Shown piece by piece: positions 50,651-58,185 of a DNA stretch of 64,000 nucleotides. Numbering within the stretch: position 1 is the stretch's first letter; every line of letters begins with the position of its first letter. The notes beneath the pieces were generated by a model. That model did not search any database, was not told where the DNA came from, and worked only from the letters and a program-made list of their open reading frames with translations. A program made the translations under genes and the position numbers. Source of the DNA: Curtobacterium sp. SGAir0471 (GTDB taxonomy: Bacteria; Actinomycetota; Actinomycetes; Actinomycetales; Microbacteriaceae); assembly GCF_005490985.1 (NCBI RefSeq), contig NZ_CP027869.1, positions 2,914,001 through 2,978,000 of the forward strand, given 5' to 3'.

Positions 50651-50692
50651 GGACGGGAGGCTCGGTGCCGGCCCGCGCCGCGCCTCCCGTCC
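50651..50692. repeat. Dispersed palindromic repeat, copy 10
   Basis: GGACGGGAGGCTCGG and CCGCGCCTCCCGTCC arms around TGCCGGCCCGCG-like centre. It lies between the convergent phosphatase and SMP-30 genes. Confidence 0.87.
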
Positions 50693-50718
50693 GTCGGCGG
50701 CTCAGGCCGGGCGTGTGG

Positions 50719-51585
50719 TCACGGCCCGGGGACGGTGACGCGGACCGCGCTGATCCGGCCGGCGCGCGTGCGCGCCGTGGTGGCCGGGTCGTAGCTGTCG
50801 GCGGTGGCCAGGTAGAGGGTGCGGCCGTCCTCGCCGCCGAGCGCGCAGTCGATCGCGCACAGGCCGGGGGCGTCGACGCGGTCCGTGACCGCGCCGCCCT
50901 CGACGATCCGGAGGAACTCCCCCGTGTCCACCGAGCAGACCCAGATCGCGCCCTCGGCGTCGACCGTGCTGCCGTCCGGCGTGACACCGTCGGGCAGCGC
51001 TGCCCACTCGCGGCGGCGCGTGAGCGAGCCGTCCGGTTCGATGTCGAACGCCGTCAGGCGGCCGCCCCACGTCTCGCTGACCACCAGGGTCCGGGTGCCG
51101 GGGAGCACGTTCGCGCTGTTCGGGAACACCAGGCCGTCGGCGGCGAGCCGGGCCGTTCCGTCCTGCTCGACGACGTAGAGCGGGCCGGGGCCGAGTTCCT
51201 CGCCGCCGTACAGGTCGTAGCCGAACGCGCCGACGTACGTCCGACCGGTCGCCGCGTCGACGACCAGGTCGTTGAGGAGCGAGGGCTCGATCGACGACAG
51301 GTCGGCGAAGGGCTCGTTCGACCCGTCGGGACGGACGACCTGGATCGTCCGCGCGTTCATGGCACTGACGATCAGCCGGCCGTCGGCGAGCCACCCGAGG
51401 CCCGACGACTGCCCGTCGATGGTCGTCTCGAGGTGCGGCTCCGCGTCCGGAGCACCGGGGTCGACCGAGAACACCTCGCCCGTGTGCATGTCGGAGTACC
51501 AGAGCCGGCCGTCGTGCCAGCGGTTGCCCTCGGGGAAGCGGATGCCGGAGACGACCTCGGTCGCGGAGTCGATGGTGGTGTGCAC
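50719..51585 (-). CDS. SMP-30/gluconolactonase-family protein
   Basis: A 288-residue six-bladed propeller hydrolase. FPEGNRWHDGRLWYSDMHTG supplies the first metal-ligand Glu. SGLGWLADGRLIVS, SLLNDLVVDAATGRTYVG with the Asn-Asp ligands and GVTPDGSTVDAEGAIWVC with the catalytic Asp are the standard blocks. It probably opens sugar lactones to acids. No signal peptide. GTG 51585 follows CAGGTT by six bases on this strand. It is near sugar-related genes but not in an operon; the upstream LLM gene is 125 bases away across a tandem repeat. Confidence 0.83.
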   Translation of the reverse strand: MHTTIDSATEVVSGIRFPEGNRWHDGRLWYSDMHTGEVFSVDPGAPDAEPHLETTIDGQSSGLGWLADGRLIVSAMNARTIQVVRPDGSNEPFADLSSIEPSLLNDLVVDAATGRTYVGAFGYDLYGGEELGPGPLYVVEQDGTARLAADGLVFPNSANVLPGTRTLVVSETWGGRLTAFDIEPDGSLTRRREWAALPDGVTPDGSTVDAEGAIWVCSVDTGEFLRIVEGGAVTDRVDAPGLCAIDCALGGEDGRTLYLATADSYDPATTARTRAGRISAVRVTVPGP

Positions 51586-51633
51586 CCGTCCAACCTGCCA
51601 GCCGGGACTGGCCGGGCCCTGGTGGTCGACGGC

Positions 51634-51725
51634 ACTGGCGGTCAGCGGTCGCCGGCGCTGGCGGTCCGCGGTCGCCGGCGCTGGCGGTCCGCGGTCGCCG
51701 GCGCTGGCGGTCAGCGGTCGCCGGC
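51634..51725. repeat. 23-bp minisatellite, four copies
   Basis: Four tandem copies of GCTGGCGGTCCGCGGTCGCC-GGC. Copies 1 and 4 have TCAGC where copies 2 and 3 have TCCGC. Copy 4 covers the last codons and stop of the LLM gene, so the array grew from the gene end. Confidence 0.85.
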
Positions 51726-52739
51726 GGCCGGCGTCCAGCCGAGCTCGGGACCCAGCCGCGCGGCCATGTCCTCGATGATCTGGGCGTAGTCGTCGGGCGC
51801 GAACGAGAACGGCAGCGCGAAGGCCACCTCCGTCGCCACCTGGTACCCGGCGTCCGCGCGGAGTCGGTCGGCGATCTCGGCCGAGCTCCCGACGAGGTCG
51901 GCGGCGAACAGCAGCTTCCCGGGCCCCTGCGGCACCCCGACCCGGCCGGCCCTGGCCTCGGCGTAGGCCCGGTAGCGCGCGACCTGCTCCGACGTTGCCG
52001 AGTCGGTCGGGATGACGACGAGGCCCTGCGACACCCGCGCCGCAGCGGGGTCCGGGTGCGCGTCGAGGTAGGCCTCGACCTGGGCGCGCTGGTTCGTGGC
52101 GAAGTCCGCGCCGACCTCGCTCCGGGTCACGCTCGAGGTGAGCAGGTGGAAGCCGTTCTCGGCCGCCCAGACCGCGGACCTCGTGCTGCCGGTCCCGTAC
52201 CAGAGCCGGTCGGCGAGCCCGGGGCTCTGCGGCTGCACGGTCGTGGCGAACTCCTCGATCCCCCGGTGTTCGGCGACCGCGGTCACGGCGTCGCCGCGCA
52301 CGAGGTCGCGGAAGCGCAGCAGCCGGTCGTTGCCGAGGTCCTCGTGCTCGGCGGTGTCCGGGTGGATCGCGTCGCGGTACAGGTCGTAGTGCATGGGCGT
52401 CCCGACCGAGAACCCGGGCTGCAGCCGGCCGCCGAGCAGCACGTCGACGGTGCCGAGGTCCTCGGCGAGGCGGAACGGGTTCTCGGCACCGATCGGGGTG
52501 ACCGCGGTGCCGAGGGCGATCCGCGACGTGCGCTGCGAGGCGGCGGCCAGGATCGCCACGGGTGACGAGATGCCGTGCTGCAGGTGGCGGTGCCGGAGCC
52601 AGGCGCTGTCGAAGCCGAGGGTCTCGGCGCGCTCGATCACGCGGAGCGTCTCCTCGTGGCCGACGGCGGGACGCGCGGGGTCGAACGAGCCGATGGTCAG
52701 GAAGCCGAGGCGCGCGAGGGGACGGTCGTCGGAGGGCAT
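51711..52739 (-). CDS. LLM-class flavin-dependent monooxygenase
   Basis: A 342-residue luciferase-like monooxygenase with TIM-barrel fold. ARLGFLTIGSFDP, FDSAWLRHRHLQHGISSPV, RIALGTAVTPIGAENPFRLA and DRLWYGTGSTRSAVWAAENG (flavin phosphate region) are family blocks. It probably oxidises a small organic substrate with reduced FMN. The C-terminal end AAGDR is encoded within a 23-bp repeat. The ATG follows CACCAT by six bases. It is divergent from the ABC exporter gene, 59 bases away. The flavin reductase partner is not nearby. Confidence 0.85.
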   Translation of the reverse strand: MPSDDRPLARLGFLTIGSFDPARPAVGHEETLRVIERAETLGFDSAWLRHRHLQHGISSPVAILAAASQRTSRIALGTAVTPIGAENPFRLAEDLGTVDVLLGGRLQPGFSVGTPMHYDLYRDAIHPDTAEHEDLGNDRLLRFRDLVRGDAVTAVAEHRGIEEFATTVQPQSPGLADRLWYGTGSTRSAVWAAENGFHLLTSSVTRSEVGADFATNQRAQVEAYLDAHPDPAAARVSQGLVVIPTDSATSEQVARYRAYAEARAGRVGVPQGPGKLLFAADLVGSSAEIADRLRADAGYQVATEVAFALPFSFAPDDYAQIIEDMAARLGPELGWTPAAGDR

Positions 52740-52786
52740 GACCCGATGGTGGCAGACCGGGGCGCGGGGCGTCGGTGGTCCCGACG

Positions 52787-52792
52787 TATCCT
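52787..52792 (+). promoter_or_regulatory. -10 box of leaderless ABC exporter gene
   Basis: TATCCT, six bases before ATG 52799. It fixes the start; an in-frame GTG at 52775 would lie upstream of the promoter. Confidence 0.5.
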
Positions 52793-52798
52793 GGCCGC

Positions 52799-54712
52799 AT
52801 GAGCATGGAGGGCGCGGCCTGGAGCTCGCTGTACAAGATCTCGTCAGCGAAGGACGCCGGGCGGGGCTTCTCGCGCGAGTCCCTCCGTCGGATCATGACC
52901 TTCGCGGTGCCGTACCGGGCGCAGCTCGTGGTGTTCATCGCGCTGTCGGTCGTCGGGGCGTTCCTCGCCGTCGCGACCCCGGTGCTCGCCGGCCAGGTCG
53001 TCGACGTCATCGCCGCCCGTGGCGCCGTGTCGACGATCGTCTGGCTCGCCGTGGTCATCGCGCTCGTGGCCGTCGCCGACGCCGCGTCGTCGCTGCTGAC
53101 CCGCTGGTACTCGGCGCGCATCGGCGAGGGCGTGATCCTCGACCTCCGGACAGCGGTGTTCAACCACGTGCAGAAGATGCCGATCGCGTTCTTCACGCGG
53201 ACCCGCACCGGCGCCCTGGTCAGCCGGCTCAACAACGACGTGATCGGCGCGCAGCAGGCCTTCAGCGGCACGCTCTCGGGCGTCGTCACGAACATCGTCG
53301 CGCTCGTGCTGACGCTGGTCGTCATGCTCAGCACCTCGTGGCTGGTGACGGTCATCGCCGTCGTCATGCTGCCGGTCTTCCTCGTCCCCGCGCGCCGGAT
53401 GGGCAGCCGTCTCGCCGCCCTCCGCCGCGAGGCCGCCGACCACAACTCCGCGATGAGCACGCAGATGACCGAGCGGTTCTCCGCGCCGGGCGCCACGCTC
53501 GTCAAGCTGTTCGGCCGCCCCGACGACGAGGCCGAGGAGTTCCGGATCCGCGCCGCCCGCGTGCGTGACATCGGCGTCCGCACGGCGATGCTGCAGTTCG
53601 TCTTCGTCACCGCGCTCATGCTCGTCTCGGCGCTCGCCCTCGCACTCGTCTACGGCCTCGGCGGCACGCTCGCCCTCGGCGGGCAGCTGAACACCGGTGA
53701 CGTCGTGACCCTCGCGCTCCTGCTCACCCGCCTCTACGCGCCGCTCACCAGCCTGGCGAACGCCCGGGTGGAGATCATGAGCGCCGTCGTGAGCTTCGAG
53801 CGCGTCTTCGAGGTGCTCGACCTGCGACCGCTCATCCAGGAGAAGCCGGACGCGGTCACCCTGCCCGACGGCCCCGTCGCGGTCGAGTTCGACGACGTCC
53901 GGTTCGCGTACCCGTCCGCCGACAAGGTCTCGCTGGCCTCGTTGGAAGAGGTCTCCACGCTCGACACCCGCGGTGGCGACGAGGTGCTGCACGGTGTCTC
54001 GTTCCGGATCGAGCCCGGGCAGACCGTGGCCCTGGTCGGGTCCTCCGGCGCCGGCAAGTCCACGATCGCGCAGCTGCTCTCCCGCCTGTACGACGTCGAC
54101 AGCGGTGCGGTCCGTCTCGCGGGCACGGACGTCCGCGACGTCACCTTCGAGTCGCTCCGGCACACGATGGGCATGGTCACCCAGGACGGGCACCTGTTCC
54201 ACGAGACGATCGGCGCCAACCTGCGCCTGGCACGGCCCGAGGCCACCGACGACGAGGTCTGGGACGCCGTGCGCCGTGCTCGCCTCGAGCCGCTCATCCG
54301 GTCGCTGCCCGACCAGCTCGACACCATGGTCGGTGAGCGCGGCTACCGGCTGTCCGGCGGCGAGCGCCAGCGCATGACGATCGCGCGGCTCCTGCTCGCG
54401 CAGCCCCGGGTCGTGATCCTCGACGAGGCGACCGCGGCGCTCGACTCGACGTCCGAGGCCGCCGTGCAGGCCGCGCTGAGCGAGGCGCTCGACGGGCGGA
54501 CGGCGATGGTGATCGCGCACCGGCTCTCGACCATCCGGAGCGCGGACCTCATCCTGGTGGTCGAGGACGGCTCGGTCGTCGAGCGCGGCACGCACGAGGA
54601 GCTCCTCACGGCCGGCGGTCGCTACGAGGAGCTGCACCGGACCCAGTTCGCGGTGCAGGCGGACCAGGCACCCGACCCCGCGCCCCTGCACGGGAGCAGC
54701 GTCCCCTCCTGA
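52799..54712 (+). CDS. ABC multidrug-type exporter (fused membrane and ATPase domains)
   Basis: A 637-residue half-transporter. Six hydrophobic helices lie between about 38 and 320, with the ABC-membrane coupling segment NHVQKMPIAFFTRTRTGALVSRLNND. The ATPase has Walker A VGSSGAGKST, Q-loop GMVTQDGHLFHETI, signature YRLSGGERQR, Walker B VVILDEATAALD and H-loop IAHRLST. It should work as a homodimer, as no partner gene is adjacent. The insert between FAYPSADKVSLASLEEVSTL and HGVSF is longer than usual and acidic. Leaderless start supported by TATCCT. Substrate unknown; the divergent flavin enzyme is only a loose hint. Confidence 0.88.
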   Translation: MSMEGAAWSSLYKISSAKDAGRGFSRESLRRIMTFAVPYRAQLVVFIALSVVGAFLAVATPVLAGQVVDVIAARGAVSTIVWLAVVIALVAVADAASSLLTRWYSARIGEGVILDLRTAVFNHVQKMPIAFFTRTRTGALVSRLNNDVIGAQQAFSGTLSGVVTNIVALVLTLVVMLSTSWLVTVIAVVMLPVFLVPARRMGSRLAALRREAADHNSAMSTQMTERFSAPGATLVKLFGRPDDEAEEFRIRAARVRDIGVRTAMLQFVFVTALMLVSALALALVYGLGGTLALGGQLNTGDVVTLALLLTRLYAPLTSLANARVEIMSAVVSFERVFEVLDLRPLIQEKPDAVTLPDGPVAVEFDDVRFAYPSADKVSLASLEEVSTLDTRGGDEVLHGVSFRIEPGQTVALVGSSGAGKSTIAQLLSRLYDVDSGAVRLAGTDVRDVTFESLRHTMGMVTQDGHLFHETIGANLRLARPEATDDEVWDAVRRARLEPLIRSLPDQLDTMVGERGYRLSGGERQRMTIARLLLAQPRVVILDEATAALDSTSEAAVQAALSEALDGRTAMVIAHRLSTIRSADLILVVEDGSVVERGTHEELLTAGGRYEELHRTQFAVQADQAPDPAPLHGSSVPS

Positions 54713-54810
54713 CAGCACTCCGGACACCTGCACGAGGCCTCAGTCGATCCGCCGGACCACCGGAGCGACATCGGAGCACCGTGGGCAGCACCGGACCCAC
54801 AGGAGGAACC

Positions 54811-55578
54811 ATGCTGCTCGAGGGCAAGACCATCGTCGTCACCGGCGGGAACAGCGGGATCGGTGAGCAGATCTGCCTCGCCGCGGCCGCCGAGGGCGCG
54901 AACATCGTCATCGACTACGTCGCGCACCCCAAGGCGACGGACCGGCTGATCCACCGCATCGAGGAGGCCGGCGGGCACGCGGTCGGGGTCGACGCCGACA
55001 TCACCAGCGCGTCCGACCTGCACGCGATGGTGCAGAAGGCCGTCGACGCGTTCGGCTCGCTCGACGTCCTCGTCAACAACGCCGGGATCGAGGACCGCAA
55101 GTCGCTGCTCGAGGAGACCGAGGACGGCTACGACGAGGTCATGGCCGTGAACGTGAAGAGCGCGTTCTTCGGTACCCAGGCGGCAGCGAAGCAGTTCATC
55201 GCGCAGGGGAACGGCGGCCTGGTGCTCAACATCTCGAGCGTGCACGAGGACTGGCCGATGCCCGGCAACCTGGCCTACTGCGTCTCGAAGGGCGGGATGC
55301 GGATGCTCGCCCGGAGCGGCGGCGTGGAGCTCGGGCCGCACGGGGTCCGGATCGTGAACATCGCTCCCGGCGCGGTCGACACCCCGATCAACACGGCGAC
55401 GACCTCGGACCCCGACAAGCTGCGACAGCTCGACGACGCGATCCCGCTCGGCCGCCCGGCGAAGCCGCACGAGATCGCCGAGGTCGTCGTGTTCCTGGCG
55501 TCGGGCAAGGCCGCCTACATGACGAGCACCACCGTCACGATCGACGGCGGGATCTCGCAGGGCAGCGTCGGGCTCTGA
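54811..55578 (+). CDS. SDR-family oxidoreductase (glucose dehydrogenase-like)
   Basis: A 255-residue classical short-chain dehydrogenase. VTGGNSGIGEQI is the cofactor loop, NNAGIE at about 90 supports the fold, SSVHEDWPMPGNLAYCVSKGG has Ser and YxxxK, and the C-terminal block LGRPAKPHEIAEVVVFLASGKAAYMTSTTVTIDGG is conserved. It resembles glucose 1-dehydrogenase-like SDRs. AGGAGG precedes ATG by five bases, the cleanest ribosome site in the window. No operon partner; the next gene is convergent and starts its stop only 13 bases away. Substrate unknown. Confidence 0.87.
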   Translation: MLLEGKTIVVTGGNSGIGEQICLAAAAEGANIVIDYVAHPKATDRLIHRIEEAGGHAVGVDADITSASDLHAMVQKAVDAFGSLDVLVNNAGIEDRKSLLEETEDGYDEVMAVNVKSAFFGTQAAAKQFIAQGNGGLVLNISSVHEDWPMPGNLAYCVSKGGMRMLARSGGVELGPHGVRIVNIAPGAVDTPINTATTSDPDKLRQLDDAIPLGRPAKPHEIAEVVVFLASGKAAYMTSTTVTIDGGISQGSVGL

Positions 55579-55591
55579 GCCCGGACGTCGA

Positions 55592-56557
55592 TCAGTCCCC
55601 GTCGATGTCGTCGTAGCGCTTCGACGGGTCCCAGAAGCGACGCTCGAGGCGTCCGTCCTGTGCTTCGGACGGATGCCGGTAGGCGATCTCGTCGATGAAC
55701 TCGTCGAGCCCGCCGAGCGGATCCCCGTTCTCGGTGAACCGCCGTCGGACGTCCGCGACGGTCATGCGACACCGCTCGCCGGTGCAGGAGTCGACGACCT
55801 CCGCTGCCCGACCGGTCCGGAGGATCCGGAGCGCCTGCGCATCGCCACGGTCGACCGCCACCCAGTGCGTGTCGCGCGGGTCCACGAGACGTCCGAACGC
55901 GGGGTGCGGCAGGAGCCCCTGCACCTCGATGGCGTCGAGCACCCGCGCCGCGTCCTGCTGTCGCAGGTGCGTGAACTCGATCTGCCACTCGGGCTCGTCG
56001 TCGACCGCCGTCGGCCGGAAGTTCGTTGCTCGCCCGACCCACTCGGGGAACGCGGCCACGAGTGCCGGCGCCCGGTCGGGCGTCGTCCGCACGTGCGCGC
56101 CGTCCTCGTCCGCCGTGTAGACCCAGGACGCGCTCTCGGGGAAGACCGTGAAGGACGCCCGGTCGTCCACGGACAACGGGATGACGGCAGCCAGGGCCGG
56201 ATCGTCGACCGACAGCTCGGTCACGAACGTGTGCTGGAAGTGGGGTTCCTCATCCGGTCCGGCCCAGGTGTCGTCGGGCTCCGAGTGCCACAGCGTCGCC
56301 GGGAGGTACCGCTCGACCCACGGGTCGCGCGGCGCCGGAGTCGGCCCCTCCGACCACGACATCGTCGCGACGAACACCCGCTCGGACGGGGTGCTCGCGC
56401 TCAGGGCGCGCAGGAGGTGCAGCGCTCGGAAGACGTGCTCCGCGTACTCCACAGCCAGCTCCGCGTGCCGGTGCAGACCAGGAAGGCGCTCGAACTCGAG
56501 CAGGACACCAGCACCGAACTCGTGGCTGTCCCGTGCCCCCGGGAGCGCGGGCGTCAC
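55592..56557 (-). CDS. Uncharacterised protein, coupled to a leader ORF
   Basis: A 321-residue soluble acidic protein, start GTG 56557 (MTPALPGARDSHEFG). It has many Trp/His/Glu, a region PATLWHSEPDDTWAGPDEEP near 95-115, VGRATNFRPTAVDDEPEWQI near 175-195, and one Cys pair DSCTGERCRMT near 268-275. The C-terminus is charged (RRFWDPSKRYDDIDGD). I recognise no domain. GTG overlaps the stop of a 20-codon mini-ORF (GTGA), which carries the only clear promoter (TAGGCT at 56628-56623). A small set of internal start candidates exist, but the overlap makes 56557 the most likely. Confidence 0.62.
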   Translation of the reverse strand: MTPALPGARDSHEFGAGVLLEFERLPGLHRHAELAVEYAEHVFRALHLLRALSASTPSERVFVATMSWSEGPTPAPRDPWVERYLPATLWHSEPDDTWAGPDEEPHFQHTFVTELSVDDPALAAVIPLSVDDRASFTVFPESASWVYTADEDGAHVRTTPDRAPALVAAFPEWVGRATNFRPTAVDDEPEWQIEFTHLRQQDAARVLDAIEVQGLLPHPAFGRLVDPRDTHWVAVDRGDAQALRILRTGRAAEVVDSCTGERCRMTVADVRRRFTENGDPLGGLDEFIDEIAYRHPSEAQDGRLERRFWDPSKRYDDIDGD

Positions 56558-56616
56558 AGGGCCTCCCACGCAGCGGCGACGGTTCGGAGGGTCTCGGAGG
56601 ACGGGCGCTCGGTCAC
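56554..56616 (-). CDS. 20-codon leader ORF, or split 5' end of the next gene
   Basis: GTG-initiated mini-ORF encoding MTERPSSETLRTVAAAWEAL and ending TGA, which overlaps the GTG of the downstream gene. TAGGCT lies six bases before its GTG, so it should be translated from leaderless mRNA and couple to the main gene. The peptide looks like a normal protein N-terminus, so this could be one gene broken by a frameshift; the sequence alone cannot decide. Confidence 0.5.
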   Translation of the reverse strand: MTERPSSETLRTVAAAWEAL

Positions 56617-56622
56617 GTGGTC

Positions 56623-56628
56623 AGCCTA
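56623..56628 (-). promoter_or_regulatory. -10 box of the leader ORF operon
   Basis: TAGGCT on the minus strand six bases before GTG 56616. Confidence 0.5.
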
Positions 56629-56865
56629 GGAGACCACTCGTCCGGAGATCGCGTCCGTGTCGATCCCGGTACGCGTTCCTCGGCATCAGCGCACCAGGAT
56701 CGTCATCACGGCGCCGAGACGCGGCCTTTGGCAGACGGGCGCCTGCACAGGGTCGCCTACGAACCGTCGCCAGCACACGGTCGCCGGGATGCGGCCACCG
56801 GAGTGCAGGCGACGGTCGGGAGGGGCTCCCGGCTCGCTCGGGGCGACCAGGCGCAGGATGGCGCG

Positions 56866-58062
56866 GTGTTCATCTCCACGCGCGACGCCGGCCTCGACGC
56901 CCTCCACGAGTTCGTGCCGCACGCCGGCGCGGACTACCGGCGCGACCGCAACCACGACCAGGGACCGTCGCGGACGAACGTCTCCGGCCTGTCCCCGTAC
57001 ATCCGGCACCGGCTGGTGACCGAGCAGGAGGTCGTCGACGCCGTCCTCCAGCGCCACAGCCTGCACGCCGCCGAGAAGTTCGTGCAGGAGGTGTTCTGGC
57101 GGACCTACTGGAAGGGGTGGCTCGAGCAGCAGCCCGAGGTGTGGCGGCGGTACCGACACGAGGTGCGCGAGATGTTCGCCGGCGACCTGCCCGCCGGGTA
57201 CACCGACGCGGTCTCCGGCCGGAGCGGCATCGAGGCGATGGACGCCTGGGCCCGGGAGCTGGTCGAGACCGGGTACCTGCACAACCACGTGCGGATGTGG
57301 TTCGCGAGCATCTGGGTGTTCACGCTCGGCCTCCCGTGGCAGCTCGGCGCGGACTTCTTCCACCGGCACCTGCTCGACGGGGACGCGGCGTCGAACACCC
57401 TGTCCTGGCGGTGGGTCGCCGGGCTGCAGACTCGGGGCAAGACCTACCTGGCGACGACCGAGAACATCGCGCGGTACACGGACGGGCGGTTCGCGCCGAC
57501 GGGGCTCGCCACGACGGCGCGGGCACTCGACGAGGAGCCGTTCCCGCCTGCGACCCCCGTCGCCCCCGCCGACGACGTCGCCGCTGCGGTCGGGTCCCGC
57601 GTAGGACTGCTGCTGCACGAGGAGGACCTCGAGCCGGTGTCGCTGCTCGCGCCGCTCGGTGGAACGATCCCGGCGCTCGTGGCGACCGCGGTGAGCGCCG
57701 ACGCGGAGTCGCGCTCCCCCGGGGCGGTGTCCCCGCTCGTCGAGGACTTCACCGCCGGAGCCGCGGCGGACGCTGCCGCACGGACGGTCGACGCCGACGG
57801 TCGCGCCGCGACGCTGCTCGGCGGCGATCGCGCAGCCGTCGTCGACTGGGCGCTCGGTGAGCGGCTCGACACCGTCCTCGTGCCGGTCGCCCCGGTCGGC
57901 CCCGTGCAGGAGCGGCTCGACGCACTCCGGCCTGTGCTCGCCGAGCACGACGTCGCACTGGTGGCTGTCCGACGTCCGTGGGAGAGCAGGGCGTGGCCGC
58001 ACGCATCGCGCGGGTTCTTCCCGTTCCGGGAGAAGATCCCGCGGCTGCTGCGCGCGCGCTGA
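56866..58062 (+). CDS. Photolyase-like FAD-binding protein without N-terminal antenna domain
   Basis: A 398-residue flavoprotein. Residues 1-230 are the photolyase/cryptochrome FAD-binding helical domain: VSGLSPYIRHRLVTEQEVV, KFVQEVFWRTYWKGWLEQQP, TGYLHNHVRMWFASIWVFTL and SNTLSWRWVAGLQTRGKTYL. The usual N-terminal alpha/beta photolyase domain (about 200 aa) is missing. Instead, a C-terminal half of about 165 residues (VGLLLHEEDLEPVSLLAPLG onward, with DTVLVPVAPVGPVQ) looks like a Rossmann-type fold. It could be a permuted antenna domain, or a new partner. DNA repair is uncertain. GTG follows CAGGAT by six bases. The upstream 249 bases include an inverted repeat (CGCCTGCAC at 56740, GTGCAGGCG at 56803) but no gene. 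Confidence 0.75.
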   Translation: MFISTRDAGLDALHEFVPHAGADYRRDRNHDQGPSRTNVSGLSPYIRHRLVTEQEVVDAVLQRHSLHAAEKFVQEVFWRTYWKGWLEQQPEVWRRYRHEVREMFAGDLPAGYTDAVSGRSGIEAMDAWARELVETGYLHNHVRMWFASIWVFTLGLPWQLGADFFHRHLLDGDAASNTLSWRWVAGLQTRGKTYLATTENIARYTDGRFAPTGLATTARALDEEPFPPATPVAPADDVAAAVGSRVGLLLHEEDLEPVSLLAPLGGTIPALVATAVSADAESRSPGAVSPLVEDFTAGAAADAAARTVDADGRAATLLGGDRAAVVDWALGERLDTVLVPVAPVGPVQERLDALRPVLAEHDVALVAVRRPWESRAWPHASRGFFPFREKIPRLLRAR

Positions 58063-58128
58063 GCCCACAGCGGCCGCGGCGGCAGCGACCGCCGAGCCGG
58101 GACCACGAGCACGTCAGGACCACGGGAC

Positions 58129-58170
58129 GGACGGGAGGCGCGGCACCAGCCGGCACCGCGCCTCCCGTCC
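58129..58170. repeat. Dispersed palindromic repeat, copy 11
   Basis: GGACGGGAGGCGCGG and CCGCGCCTCCCGTCC, perfect 15-base arms with ACC-AGCC-GGT continuing the stem; flanks GGGAC and GTCCC extend it. The best-preserved copy, between convergent photolyase-like and GH42 genes. Confidence 0.9.
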
Positions 58171-58185
58171 GTCCCGTGGCCGCGT

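Noticed and set aside
56740..56811. Inverted repeat before the photolyase-like gene considered as an operator
   Set aside because: Arms of nine bases are 54 bases apart and the gene's own -10 lies 40 bases further on; too weak to call.
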